The notes below the pieces were generated by a model that was not told the origin of the DNA, did not search any database, and worked only from the letters and a program-made list of their open reading frames with translations. Below are positions 9,936-21,967 of a stretch of DNA of 64,000 nucleotides, piece after piece. The stretch comes from Turnera subulata (lineage: Eukaryota > Streptophyta > Magnoliopsida > Malpighiales > Passifloraceae), in NCBI GenBank assembly GCA_028386065.3, contig JAKUCV010004518.1, positions 80,475 through 144,474 on the forward strand, in the 5' to 3' direction. Position numbers and translations under genes: made by a program. Position 1 is the first letter of the stretch; every line of letters starts with the position of its first letter.

Positions 9936-12900
9936 TCACACAAATATGATGGGGATGTGAGAAATCTTGGGCCAATCTTCCTCTTTCTGTCTCTGACACC
10001 TTTTCGCCAGCAGGGGACATCCATGAATATGTAAATAGGTAAGGGAAGAGGGCAATCCTTCTTCTGGTAATCTTTCAAGCTTCAGGCAATCCCAAATGGT
10101 CAATCTTTTAAGACAAGTAAGGTGTAGAAGCCCCATGTAATCCAAAGATTTTATATTCCCAAGATTAGAGATGCGAATTTTGGCAAGACTGGAAGGCAAG
10201 AATGGGAAGGATTCCATATCTTTGTTATCTCTTAATGTCAAGGTTGAAAGGGACGGGAGTTTATGCAAACACCAAGGCATGAGCCCAACAATGAACTTAT
10301 GGCAACCTTCAGTCCTAAGTTCTTGTAACGTGGACGGCAAGCTCCCATCTCCTCCTTTTATAAAACCTACCGATTCCAATTCTGAACAATTAAATAGAGA
10401 CAGAGAGTGAAGGGATGGGATCGAAATGCAAAAATTGATCTTGCTCAGTTTCGGACATTGGTGAATAGATAGAGTCATAAGAAGAGGAAAGGTTATTCTG
10501 TTGCCATGTGCACCATCATCATCATCATCTACACAAATCCATTCCTTCCATTGTGGCATGTTGTTAAATTCTAATTTCTTGAGGGATGTAAATAGTTGGA
10601 TGGAATTGTGATTCCCATAGAAAAACTCGGGCCCCACCGACACTACAGAATTCAACCCAATGAAGAGTTCTTCCAGAGATGGCAACTGTCCAAGTGGTGG
10701 CAAACTGGTGCAGATTCTACATCCCCAGAGCCTCAATTTCACGATGTTAGAATAAGAAGAGTCTCCAACCCATTCTGGAAAACTTGTACCCCTATATCCC
10801 GAAATTTCCAAGGATCTCACCTCCACGTGAGGCTGCAAGTGCTGGAGTATGCATGTGTCGAGGGTACCAGTGCTAGCATCATGTTCCTCCTCCCAAGAAA
10901 AGGACAATTCCTTCAGTCCTTTCTTCTCTTTCAAATTAGCACCCAAGCCATCTTGTTCGTCCACAACATTCTCAAGATTTTTTAGCTCTAATTTCCCTTG
11001 CAAATTTCGGAGCTCCCCTAACTTCCGTAATGTTAGACCCTTTCTCTGTGCCCACAACGTTGTTAGTGTTTGGAGCTTGATCAATTTACCCATATGTGCT
11101 GGCATATATTCCAAACGAGAAGTACCCTCAATATCAAGATGACACAAATTGATTAAATCCATCATCTTGCTTGGAAGCTCCACAAGTTCATCGCACCCAC
11201 GTAAGATTAAAGTCTGGAAATAGTACATACCACATATAGATTCGGGAATCCGTTCAATTTTAGTACCTTCAAGATCTAGATGCCTCAAAATCCTTCAATT
11301 TTCCTATTGAATTCGGTAATAGTGTCAATGACGTTCTCTGAAGGCTCAAATGCCACAGGTGCTTCAAATTGCATATTGAATCAGGTAATGCAGTAAGCCC
11401 CCCACAACTTTGAAGATCTAGATGCCTCAAATCCTCCAACTTTCCTATTGAATCCGGTAATAGTCTCAATGACGTTCTCTGAAGGTTCGAATGCCTAAGA
11501 TACTTCAAATTGCCTATTGAATCAGGTAATGTAGTAAGTTCTCCACAATTTTGAAGATCTAGATGCCTCAAATCCTCCAACTTTCCTATTGAATCCGGTA
11601 GCAGTCTCATTGAAGCTCCCTTATGGCTCAAATGCCTCAGATGCCTCAAATTACCTATTGAATCAGGTAATTTAGTGAGTTCCTCACAATATTCCACCAC
11701 CAATGTCTGCAACTTGAAAAAAGTCGTCACATTTTTTGGTAACATTTTCAAAGAAGAGTAGAAGCCTCTAAGTCTCATTAGCCTCAAATGTTTGGAGAAT
11801 GCAACCAAATTTGATCTGCCACTAAAAGAAGCTCTTAGATCTAGCACTCTCAAATGTTGGAGACTTGAAATATTGTTTTCAAGATGCCTCAACGTATCTT
11901 CATCTCCCTCTGGACATATCAAGGAACGCAAGACCTCTGCTTTTACATTTGCCAAAGTTGAACCTCTATTTCTTGTAAGATACAAATGACGAGTCCTTTT
12001 TGTAAGTCCACCTAAATTGACATCTTCGCCATTAAAGCAAAACTCTCTTGATATAGATCTTGCCAAGTCATGGATGAGGTCATGCATTACAAAACAATCA
12101 GGATCTTCATATCCTCCAAATTTTTGAAAGAACGACCTTAATGCAAGATCTTCTAAATACTCTACACCAATTTCTTCCATGTCAATATTTTGACTAGGTT
12201 GAATTATAAATCCTTCTGCCATCCAACAAAAGACCAAGTATTCCTTCTCAAATTCAAAATCCTTAGGGAACATAGCACAATAAGCAAAGCATTGCTTGAG
12301 ATGTGGCGGAAGATAATAGTCGCTTAGTCTCAAAGCTGGAATAATGTTATCACTTGGAAAATCCCATACATTGCTTTCCAATATCTTCTCCCACTCTTTA
12401 GCTTTCCTTTTGCAACGGAGTAAACCTCCCATGGTTTTTGCAGCCAACGGTAGGCCTTTACACTTTTTGGATATTCTTCTTCCAATCTCTACCAAGTCTG
12501 GATATGAGTTGGGACTGCAATCATCAAAGGCATGCTTTGCAAACAAAGGACCAACAGTCATCTTCATTCAATTCTTTTAAATGGTGACTTAGAACGGTAG
12601 ACATCACTGATGCTACACTTTGGTTCCGTGTGGTAACAACCACCTTACTGCCTTGTGCAACAGAGTTCTTCAGCGGCGCTAGTAAAAATTCCCAATCTGC
12701 ATAGTTGTCGTTCCAAACATCATCCAAAATGAGCAAACTTTTTGCCCTCTTACTTTCTCCGCTAACTTAGCCTGGACTTGATTGGAAGTGAAAGAATCAC
12801 AATAAAACAAACCGATTTCCTTGAGAATATTCCTAGTAAGCTTGAGCATATCAAACTCTTCCGAGACACAAACCCATACTATAAATTTGTCAAACCGCTG

Positions 12901-13579
12901 CTTCACCCTACTGTCATTATAGACCAACTGTGCAAGTGTGGTTTTGCCAACCCCGCCCATAACTGTGATGGGCACCACCCCGAGTTTTCTGGCGTTTACG
13001 TCTTTTGATAGGACTGATCTCACTATGGCTTCCATGTCGTTGATCCTATCGTAAATTCCCGAGTCATCCACTAGAGAAGTAGTTGGCCTTCTCTGGGATG
13101 ATGTTGATGATACTCTCCGTCCAGCTCGCTCAACTAGACCAAGTGTATCTTTCTGTTGTAACAACAGATGTAGTCTCCCAAGGATCTCTTCCAATCTTGC
13201 TTTCATATGATTTGCCACTTGATTTCTACATGGATTAATAAAAGAGATGAGTAAGTTCCGCACCTGATCACAATAGGAATTAGGGACTTGTTTGAACTCC
13301 AACTTGTAAGCAATCTCGTCCAGGAAATCTTCAGCTTCATAGGCAACATCTTTGAGATTGTCCAACCATTTCTTCACAAACGGTGAAGTAATCTGCTTCT
13401 CTTCCGCATCATCAAGCACATCTATCGACAGTGTTCAAGGTTATTTCCAAGTTCGGCAGCAGCCTACTATTGAGTAGGCCACCCCGGAAGAAGTCCACAA
13501 CCTCACGAGAAGCCAGCCTTTCCAGCAAAACATTAAAGAGGGCGGATAGAGCTGCACTTGCCACCAAAGCTCCGGCCAT
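9936..13579 (-). pseudogene. CC-NBS-LRR disease-resistance gene (RGA type), four frameshifts
   Basis: CC-NBS-LRR proteins are intracellular immune receptors that bind ATP/ADP through the NBS domain and sense pathogen effectors. The minus-strand reading starts MAGALVASAAL at 13579. It continues with a coiled-coil part (VLDDAEEKQI, YEAEDFLDEIAY), the P-loop GGVGKTTLA (12931-12957), kinase-2 [43 protein letters not shown] and then about 20 LRRs. The frame moves near 13430, at 12737-12745 (one base short in an A run), near 12550 (one extra T) and near 11286 (one extra T). No other stop breaks the roughly 1,200-codon reading, as in intronless members of the family. It is either a very recent pseudogene or an intact gene with base-calling errors. 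Confidence 0.93.
11281..11704 (-). repeat. 141-bp tandem repeat encoding pairs of LRRs
   Basis: Units start at 11281, 11423 and 11564. The period is 141 bases (47 residues, two LRRs, each with the SIG(K/N)L core), plus one extra base in the first unit that is the frameshift of the host gene. The first two units are very alike; the third differs more at its end. Confidence 0.85.
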
Positions 13580-13605
13580 GACTCTGTTTCAAGAAGAAAA
13601 CCCAC

Positions 13606-13705
13606 CTGTGTAAGAACTAGGAAAATAAAGGTTCAAAAAAAAAAAAGCAAACAAATAATAGAATTTTGCTAGCGCATGATAACAGAAATTCAGGTAAATT
13701 CTTAC
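13606..13705 (-). other. predicted 5'-UTR intron of the resistance gene
   Basis: On the minus strand CTTTG is followed by the donor GTAAGAATT at 13705. A 100-base AT-rich stretch with a T run ends at CTTACACAG (13606), 26 bases before the ATG. Length and signals are those of a plant intron, but no transcript evidence is available. Confidence 0.55.
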
Positions 13706-13810
13706 CAAAGGACGAGGGTTTAGCTTGATTACTGCTAGTGTATGAAGGAAAATTTTTTCTGGGCTGTGTTTGGTGTTTAACAGGCACTAAAGGGGGTGTG
13801 GATGAGGGTT

Positions 13811-13820
13811 TATATATATA
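13811..13820 (-). promoter_or_regulatory. TATA box of the resistance gene
   Basis: TATATATATAAACC reads on the minus strand about 105 bases before the predicted intron and 230 before the ATG. It is the only strong TATA upstream of this gene. Confidence 0.5.
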
Positions 13821-14620
13821 GTTGGGGAACCCTGCGCAGCTTTCTTTGGTAAGCTGAAGGGTATAAGTTGCCTGAAAAGAGGGCCAAAAAGCAACAAAGC
13901 ACCTGGCAGAGCGAATTATCTTTCTGGTTTACAAACAACACGCGAGGAATGAACGAAACAAGTAAGGGATAATATATATACTTATACTCACCTGAGAACC
14001 TTATGAGTGCTTATTGTATCCAAGAAGAATACATATGAATAAAACAACACACGCGAAGAATATACTACATCATGCTGAAGATTGTATGAAAAGTTTACGT
14101 ATAATTAAAATCACATATGCTACTTAATATATTTGAGTTGTGTCTGGAGAATTTTGTGGTCCAAAAATATTGTCATAAAATTTTCTTTGTGTATAGAAAA
14201 CATTAAAAAAAATTGGAATATTAGGATTTGGTTTTCTACTTTTCCTTAAAATCTGCGGCATATATAATCAGATTCTCCACAGTTTGGAATAATTGTCCTT
14301 GAAAAAGCAATGCAACTTGGCTTAAAAGAGGAGATTTGTTGATGCTTCTCGGAAAACGTTTTGTCTAAGACATTGATCAATCAATGATTGATGATTCCCT
14401 TGATTACTTTGCCTGCCAGCAAATTTTATGCATGTCGACCAGAGCAAGGAATTCCAGGGTTGAAAGTTTTGAGCGGTAGTCTTTTGCAGAGCAAGAGATC
14501 TTCTTTCCCCTGTGAGACTAGTATGTGGAACAGGCAAAAGCAATATAGAGTGGGGGTGGGATTAATTGTTCTGATCTTGTTGTTGTTTGTGGTTTTATTA
14601 TAGTTTTACTTCGATTGGAG
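13821..14620. other. intergenic DNA upstream of the resistance gene
   Basis: No gene or clear repeat is seen. It probably holds the promoter of the minus-strand resistance gene at its left end and is cut by the Copia-2 insertion at its right end. Confidence 0.45.
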
Positions 14621-15095
14621 AGATTTGTTGGTCCCTGTGGTACTATCTTGCGGAATAATGATCAACAACAAAACAAATGGCACACAGAATTTAACGTGGT
14701 TCACCCAAAATTTTTGGGCTACGTCCACAAGCTCAATCCGCAGAAAACTTCAACTATAAAAATAGTAGGCTTACAAAGAGAGACTTCCCTAAAATATTTT
14801 AGGATAGAATAAAATCTAAAGTTCTACCCAAAATAGTGTCTCACAAAAGATGTTTCTCAAAAATACCCCAAAAGTATTTTCCTCACTATTTTTGTTACTC
14901 CCTAATTAAGAGGGACTATTTCGTCACTGTCTAAATTTAGAAGGACTGTTTTGTCACTTCCTAAATTTAGAGGGACTATATTGTACCACTCTTTCCCTCT
15001 ACCTTTCTCTCTTTCACTCAGTATTTTTCTGCACTCCCTCACACTCTCTTCCTCACCTCTGGGAGTTGTGTGTTTAGAGCAGAAGGATCTTGGTG

Positions 15096-15936
15096 CCTTT
15101 TATAGGCAGTGGAGGTGCAACTTGGTTCTCCATTTTCAACTTTGCTTCACCTACTACGATGAAAATGGTGCACCTTGGTTCTTCATTTCAACCATCTGCA
15201 GCAAACTTGGACCTGCTTGGTTCTTCATTTTCAACCATTGCAGCAGAGCACACAAAATTAGACCATGCAAAGGTGCAGCTTTCGGTGCATGGTTTCCTTT
15301 TGGTCTTCTTCTGCCTTTGGCCTTTTCCTCCTTTTTTTTAAATTTTCAAAGCTGTGGGCCCCACCATGTGGAGGAAACCCACCAGCCTTACAATTCTCCC
15401 CCTTGTAATTTCAAAAGCGACAAAACTTTTTCTTCCTAAATTTAGAAGGACTAAACTTCTTTTTCTTCCCTCTCTTTCTTTCTTTCTCCCTTTCCTTCAC
15501 TCTCTATTTTTTTGTCTATTGTGCTCCCTCACACACTCTGCCTCTTTGTATGTTGTGTGTTTTTGTAGATGAATTCACTCCCTTTATATAGGAAATGGAT
15601 CATCAACAAATTCAACAAAAGGGTGCTAAAATTCCAGCTTTGCTTCAGTCAAACATGGTGTGCAATTAGCTGCCAAATTCTCCACCTTCTGCCAGCTGAA
15701 CACCATGCTATTACCCAGCTATATCAGTCAAAAATTTCTGCTACCCATGTGGATTAAACCATGACTAATAATTTTTCTTCCTCAAAATAGAAGGACTAAA
15801 CTTCTTTTTCTTCCCTCTCTTTCTTTCTTTCTCCCTTTCCTTCACTCTCTATTTTTCTGCCTATTGTGCTCCCTTACACACTCTTCCTCTTTGTGTGTTG
15901 TGTGTTTTTATAGATGAATTCACTCCCTTTATATAG
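15096..15936 (-). promoter_or_regulatory. three TATA-containing modules in the Copia-2 LTR
   Basis: Minus-strand TATA boxes lie at 15927-15936 and 15582-15591 (both in CCTATATAAAGGGAGTG) and 15096-15105 (CCTATAAAAGGCAC). Each is followed by a leader ending in a pyrimidine-purine tract of GAAAGAAAG type. The LTR would normally have one promoter. Confidence 0.6.
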
Positions 15937-16110
15937 GAAATGGATCATCAACAAATTCAACAAAAGGGTGCTAAAATTCCAGCTTTGCTGCAATCAAACA
16001 TGGTGTGCAATTAGCTGCCAAATTCTCCACCTTCTGCCAGCTGAACACCATGCTATTATCCAGCTATATCAGTCAAAAGTTTCTGCCACCCATGTAGAGG
16101 AAACCATAAC
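15445..16110. repeat. 345-bp tandem duplication inside the Copia-2 LTR
   Basis: GAAGGACTAAACTTC starts at 15445 and again at 15790. The two copies stay nearly identical through the CT-rich tract, the TATA region and the following 180 bases. A weaker third copy lies at about 14930-15110. Confidence 0.85.
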
Positions 16111-19100
16111 TAACAATTCTCCCCCTTTCCGACTACATGGGGGATCCACCATCCCGGCAGCTTCTCGGCAAAATTCAAACTTCCCTCTTGGAAGTGTCTT
16201 CGTCAGCATATCAGATCCATTCTCATCTGTATGGATCTTTTCGAGTTGTAATTGCTTCTTCTCTAACACATTCCTGATCCAATTGTATCTCACATCAATA
16301 TGTTTTGATCTGGAATGAAAGAAGGCATTCTTCGCAAGATGGATAGCACTCTGACTATCACAAAATAATTGATAACCGTCTTGCAAGAATCCAAGTTCAG
16401 TTAAGAACTTCTTCATCCATAACAACTCCTTGCATGCTTCTGTTGCTGCAATAAACTCAGCTTTTGTCGTTGATAATGCAACGCACTTTTGTAGCCTTGA
16501 CTACCATGACACTGCTCCCCCTGAAAAATTAATCAGGTATCCTGATGTAGATTTTTTGGAACTAACATCACTAGCCATATCTGCATCGGTGTATCCAACC
16601 AGTACCGGTTTGTCTTCTCCATAACATAAACACATTTTGGAGGTTCCTCGAAGATACCTGAGAATCCACTTGACAACATTCCAATGCTCTTTTCCTGGAT
16701 TTGAAAGGTATCGGCTTATCACTCCAACTGCGTGAGCAATATCTGGTCTAGTGCATACCATGGCATACATCAAGCTTCCAACTACTGAAGCATATGGAAC
16801 TCGTTCCATCTCTCTTTTCTCCTCATCTATGGAGGGACTCTGCTCAGAACTCAATCTAAAGTAGTTGGCAAGAGGACAAGTAACTGTTTTAGCCTTATCC
16901 ATATTGTACCTCTGGAGTAATTTCTCGATGTACTTCTCCTGAGATAACCATATCTTCTTCGCCTGTCGGTCTCGAGTAATTCTCATCCTGAGAATTTGTT
17001 TTGCTGGCCCCAAGTCTTTCATAGCGAAAAACTTGCTTAGCTGTACTTTCAAGTTGTTGATTCTGGAAACATTCTGGCCAACAATCAGCATATCATCCAC
17101 ATAGAGCAATAGGATGATGAAATCGCCGTCAGAAAATTTCTGAACAAACACACACAGTGATCTAAAGTAGTCTTCTTATAGCCTTGTTTCTCCATCACTA
17201 ACTCAAACTTCTTATACCACTGCCTTGGTGCCTGTTTTAAGCCGTAGAGGCTTTTCCTCTATCTGCAAACATAATCCTCTTTTCCTTTCCACTGGAAACC
17301 CTCTGGCTGCTCCATGTATATCTCTTCTTCCAAGTCACCATGTAGGAAGGCTGTTTTAACATTCATCTGTTCAACCTCTAGGTTGAGACTTGCAGCTAAT
17401 CCCAGCACCGTGCGAATTGAGGTCATTTTGAGAAGATTTCATCAAAGTCTATCCCTTTCCTTTGACTGAAACCTTTGACAACCAATCTTGCTTTGAATCT
17501 GGGAAGTGGACTATGCTCCTCATGCTTGATCCTGAACACCCACTTGTTCTTCAAAGCTCTCTTGTCTTTAGGCAACTTCACCAACTCAAATGTCTTGTTC
17601 TCATGCAAGGATTTCATCTCTCTTGCATGGCTTGAATCCACTTCTCCTTATGCTCATCATCAATAGCTTCATCATAGCTTTCTAGTTCTCCCCCGTTAGT
17701 GAGCAATAAGTAATCACTTGGAGAATATCTGGTAGAGCGTTGCACAACTCTACCAGATCTTGTACGATAAGGAGAGCTATTTAAAGGCTGAGGATGGTCA
17801 TCCCTGCCTGTATCATCATTGCCATCATCCTTGTTACTATCAGGTTCTACTGACTCATCTTCAATAAGAATATCTGGAACTTCAGGATGAATATCCTGAA
17901 CATCATCTCCAACTTGCATCGGCACCATTGCTGGAGGTAACTGAAACTCTGCTGAATCATCACTGGACTTCTCTACTTTGTCAATGTCTTCTATGGCCTG
18001 ATCCTTCATAAAGACAACATCTCGACTCCTAATAAGCTTTTTCTCCACCGGATCATAGAACCTATAGCCAAGGATGTCTTGCCCATAACCGATGAATACA
18101 CACTGCCTTGTCTTAGCATCCAGTTTGCTTCTTTCATTCTTTGAAATGTGAACATGAGCTTTGCACCCAAATACTCGTAAGTGATCATAGGATATGTCCC
18201 TTCCTGACCACACCTTCTCTGGAGCTTCATACTGAAGAGGAACACAGGGTGAATGGTTCAGCACATAAGCTGCTGTAAGCAGTGCTTCTCCCCAGAAAAC
18301 CTGTGGTAACTTTGAATAAGAGAGTAAACATCTGGTTTTCTCAATCAAAGTTATGTTCATCCTCTCAGCTAAGCCATTCAACTATGGAGTTTTGGGAGGA
18401 GTAAACTGATGCCGAATACCATGTTCTTTGCAGTAAACGTCAAATGGACCTGTGTACTCACCACCATTGTCTGTCTGGATACACTTCAACTTCTTTCCAG
18501 TCTCTCTTTCCACCATGGTTAGGAACTGCTTGAAAATTGCTAACACTTGATCCTTCGACTTCAATGCGTACACCCAAGTTTTCCGTGAATGATCATCAAT
18601 AAATGTCACGAAATATCGTGCACCACCAAGGGACCTGTTAAAAGGCCCACATAGATCAGAGTGTACCAGTTCTAACACATCTTTCTTTCTAGAAGGAGGA
18701 AAACTCTTGAAAGAAACTCTATTTTGCTTACCAGCTAGACAATGAGAGCACTTCTTTAGCTGGATCTGGTTCAATCCTGACAGAGCTTTCTTCTTGACTA
18801 GCTTCATCATTGACTTCTCGCTCATGTGCCTGAGACATCTGTGCCACAGCTGGAGTTGATTGTCATTCTCCACAACATTTACATCTTGCTGTGGAATCTT
18901 TGCCTGGGTCACGTATAACTTTGATACCTTTGTACCTCGTGCTACCTCCAGCGAGCCTTTGGTGAGTTTCCACTTGCCGTTGTAGAAGGTATTACAAAAC
19001 CCTTCCTCATCGAGCTTATCAACCGAGATCAAATTCAGGTGCATATCTTGAATATGCCTGACATTCTTCAAAATCAGCTTCATCCTGTTCATGGTCTCTA

Positions 19101-19266
19101 GGCAAACATCTCCTTTGCCGACAACCATCGAGGCTTTATCATTTCCCATTCTTACAGTCCCAAAATTACCAGGCGTGTAAGATGAGAAGAGTTCTCTCTA
19201 TGGTGTTGCATGAATAGTAGTACCACTATCAACTACCCAGCTTGTCTCCTAGATAGTAAGGTTAAT
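16069..19266 (-). pseudogene. Copia-2 pol: protease, integrase, RT, RNase H (broken)
   Basis: Reading leftward: protease with SWVVDSGTTIHAT near 19225; integrase with LQLWHRCLRHMSEKSM, CSHCLAGKQ, LVHSDLCGP, IQTDNGGEY and LNGLAERM; linker with YRTRSGRVV; RT with WVFRIK, ARLVVKGFSQR and the catalytic LLYVDDMLI near 17095; RNase H with DADMASDVSSKKSTSGY and CDSQSAIHLAKN. TAG stops lie at 19249-19251, 19198-19200 and 18382-18384. The last falls where relatives have Gln before xNGxAERM. The RT changes frame between about 17423 and 17150. All enzyme motifs survive except where cut, so loss of function is recent relative to Copia-1. Confidence 0.92.
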
Positions 19267-20140
19267 GATATCATCATCACAGAAAACATTGAACTCTCCA
19301 AGAGAATTCGCTCTATCATCACTACTCTCTTCTTTCCTCATATTCTTGCCTTTGTTCTTCTTCTGATCTTTCTTGAACTCTCGAAAAAATCTCTTGATGT
19401 GGCCCTTCTTCTTGCAGTAATGGCACTCAACATTGGCGAACTTGTTGGATTTACCCTTGCTCTTGTCTCGGTTGCTTTGACCCTTATTTTGACTTCTTCG
19501 CCTCGTCACTGTAGCCAAGACCTCTGACTGTGAAAAAGATAAGCCTTGTGATCTTCGTCTCATCTCTTCATTCAAAATGCCACTTTTGACGGTTGTCATA
19601 CTCACGACACCGTTAGGTGCAGAGTTTGTGATTGAAACCTTCAAGGTTTCCCATGAATCTGGGAGTGTCGCCAAGACCATAAGAGCAAGCACCTCATCGT
19701 CGAAATTTATGCCCATACTAGACAATTGGTCCACGATCCCTTGCATCTCATTAAGGTGATCTGCAACCATTTTTCCTTCTTAGTATTTTACTTGCATCAG
19801 CATCGTCAAGTAAAATAGTTTGTTGTTCCCTGTCTTTGAGGCATATAATTCTTCGAGCTTTTCCCACAGCGCTCTAGCATGCTCAATGCCAGAAACGTGG
19901 TTGTAAACATTATTCACAACAAATTACCTTATATAGCCGCATACTTGATTATGCTCAAATTCCCACTCTTCCTCTGATTTATCATCAGGCTTTACCGTAC
20001 TGAACACTGGTAGATGCATCTTCGTCACGAACAGGAGATCCTTCATCTTGTTTCTCCATAGGTTGTAATTTGTACCATCAAGAGTGATCATCTTTTTATC
20101 CTCGCCTCCATCTGAATCAAAGACTGACTGGTTCCATGAT
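19249..20140 (-). pseudogene. Copia-2 gag (broken)
   Basis: The minus strand encodes a Copia capsid with ITLDGTNYNLWRNKMKDLL near its start. ARALWEKLEELYASK, HLNEMQGIVDQL and a basic, Lys-rich tail follow. TAA stops near 19927 and 19785 interrupt it, each where CAA would restore Gln. The zinc knuckle CHYCKKKGHIKRFF lacks its last Cys (Phe instead), so zinc binding is probably lost as well. The exact start is not clear because the frame changes near 20125. Confidence 0.85.
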
Positions 20141-20417
20141 CTAGGAAATTCCTAGCGATGAATAGTGCCCGTACAAGTGAAAGTAGTGAATTGAACTGAT
20201 TCGATAATTCCCAGGAAAGATGGCCTAGCCGATCTCCTAAGACAGAATTATCATTCCAAGATAAATCCTCAGGAAAGACTGGAAGGAATAATGGTTCACT
20301 TAAAACCCAGCTTCCTAGACAGGACTTACTTGCACAGTGTATTAATTCACAACCTAAACCCAACAAAGGCGGCTTAGCCGACCAATAATTTCAAATAGCC
20401 GAGAGGATATACCTTAG

Positions 20418-20429
20418 GCTCCGCTACCA
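20418..20429 (-). other. primer-binding site of Copia-2
   Basis: On the minus strand the 5' LTR end (CCAACA) is followed after two bases by TGGTAGCGGAGC. This is the same variant of the Met-tRNA site as in Copia-1. Confidence 0.75.
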
Positions 20430-20431
20430 GT

Positions 20432-20581
20432 TGTTGGTCCCGGTGGCACTATCTTGCGGAATAATGATCAACAACAAAACAAATGGCACACAGAATTTAA
20501 CGTGGTTCACCCAAAACTTTTGGGCTACGTCCACAAGCTCAATCCGCAGAAAACTTCCACTATAAAAATAGTAGGCTTACA
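20432..20581 (-). repeat. short 5' LTR of Copia-2 (150 bp)
   Basis: It matches 14626-14775 with few changes, begins TGTAAGCC in element orientation directly at the AGATT target duplication, and ends CCAACA. It lacks all TATA modules of the long LTR. Confidence 0.88.
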
Positions 20582-20586
20582 AGATT

Positions 20587-21650
20587 GCGAGCAGTTAAAT
20601 TTTTTTTTGGAGAATTGATTTTGATTTTTTGCCTGGTCTCAACGTATGTTTTTGTTTTTGTTTGTTTTATAACTGATATGACAAATCCTAGCCATGACAA
20701 ATATGACAAGATTCAAAGACAGTTGAAACGAGGAGCGAGAGAACCAATTTAAACGATTAAATGAGGAATATAATTACAAATTGAACCACTTTTTAGCAGT
20801 TGCGTTTATGCCTTTTTCTTAATCCTACCTACCACTATTTTGTTAATTTGCTTTTTTTATTTATCGTACAGATCACCATTCCTCCACCTTGTCCAGAGTG
20901 GATATTGGACTGTGCTCTCTCTTCTTTTCGGCCTGAAGCTCCTTAAGGGGGGCCATTTACAGCCAACACATGTGTCTGAGAGAAACTAGAAAGGGCCAAA
21001 GATTGTGAAAATGCCAACTTCGGGTTCAACCAAAAATCTATAAAAAAAATTCTGATCCGAAAAAGCTGTCGGGTCACAATTTTCTGGTTTCGACTGGTCA
21101 AGCCAGTCCGAGTTTTTAAAACACAATATGATCTGATATGAATTGTAATGTTTGAAACATTGAGATTTCCTACCAAAATTACGACATTGTGATTTCCCAT
21201 CAAAATTGTCTTATTCATTTTTAATTAAAAATATAAAATGTTGTATATTTGATATATTAGAATTATCTTACTAATTTTTTGTCCATTTTAAACTAGTTCT
21301 CCCAAATTTATCTTATGGTACTAATAATAATTCAAAATTGACAAATTGTGGGATACAACAAACCCATTGATACTCTTGTAAAAATAAGAGGGGGTGAGGT
21401 ATGGCGTTCAAATCCCACATTTCTTTGGATATGATAGACTACATGATGCATCATGCATGCAACAAGGTATTTGAAGATATGTAATGTATCTCTAGAATCT
21501 TTTACCAGAGATTTGCTTCTAGTTTGATGCATCATGTATACTAGCTGGCTTCCTGGCCAATTTAATCGTTTTTCAATAGTTCTCCAATGATTGTGATTTG
21601 TCACATTTCCTCTTCTCATTATCCCTGAATGCAAAAATAAGCATGTATTC
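20587..21650. other. intergenic DNA
   Basis: It is AT-rich, with no gene recognised on either strand. Open frames here are short and have no family character. Confidence 0.45.
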
Positions 21651-21680
21651 TTGTATTTCTTATGGATTTTTCTCAAGGCC

Positions 21681-21950
21681 ATCTTCTATGCCTTGATCGA
21701 GGCTTCTGTTGGTTTTGGTGTAAGGAAGATCGTGAATGATTCAATATTCAAGCATAGGCAAACTATGTTTTTCTCTGCTGTCCATCAAGCCTTGAGGATC
21801 TTACAATACTCAGTTGCAGCGAACCATAATGGTTGTTCGTTCCTCCTCGATCTTGAGCAGAAGCTAGCTGTAGATGTCATGGAGCTTAATATAAAAAAGC
21901 GCATCTTAATTCAAGGATTCTTGTGCTTCTTTCCAGCTGTGAACATGGAG
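21681..21950 (+). pseudogene. possible DEAD-box helicase remnant
   Basis: A + strand frame contains SVGFGVRKIV followed by RQTMFFSA and later LDLEQKLA. The order and spacing recall the 'GFxxxVxxIL ... RQxMxFSAT ... DxxQKLA' stretch of plant mitochondrial/plastid DEAD-box RNA helicases (RH3/RH53 group). The SAT motif is changed to SAV, and the catalytic DEAD and other motifs are not present nearby. The Ale-type element is inserted directly after it. The match is weak and could be chance. Confidence 0.2.
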
Positions 21951-21967
21951 CTTAATATCTATGGATT

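Larger units (their letters stand above)
14626..16115 (-). repeat. long 3' LTR of Copia-2
   Basis: In element orientation it runs from TGTTAGTTATGG (16115) to GGGACCAACA (14626). The outer 150 bases at 14626-14775 match the other LTR closely. The remaining 1.34 kb has no counterpart there and contains repeated promoter-like modules. Confidence 0.88.
14626..20581 (-). mobile_element. Copia-2: Tnt1-like Ty1/copia element with unequal LTRs
   Basis: A minus-strand Copia element is flanked by AGATT on both sides (14621-14625 and 20582-20586). The 3' LTR (left) is about 1,490 bp, and the 5' LTR (right) is only 150 bp. Between them gag, protease, integrase, RT and RNase H lie in Copia order with wording close to Tnt1 (KTPxLNGLAERMN, KHIDVRYNWIRNVL). 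A purine tract AAAGGGGGAGAAT precedes the left LTR, and the primer site follows the right one. Several stops and at least one frameshift make it defective. Confidence 0.93.
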
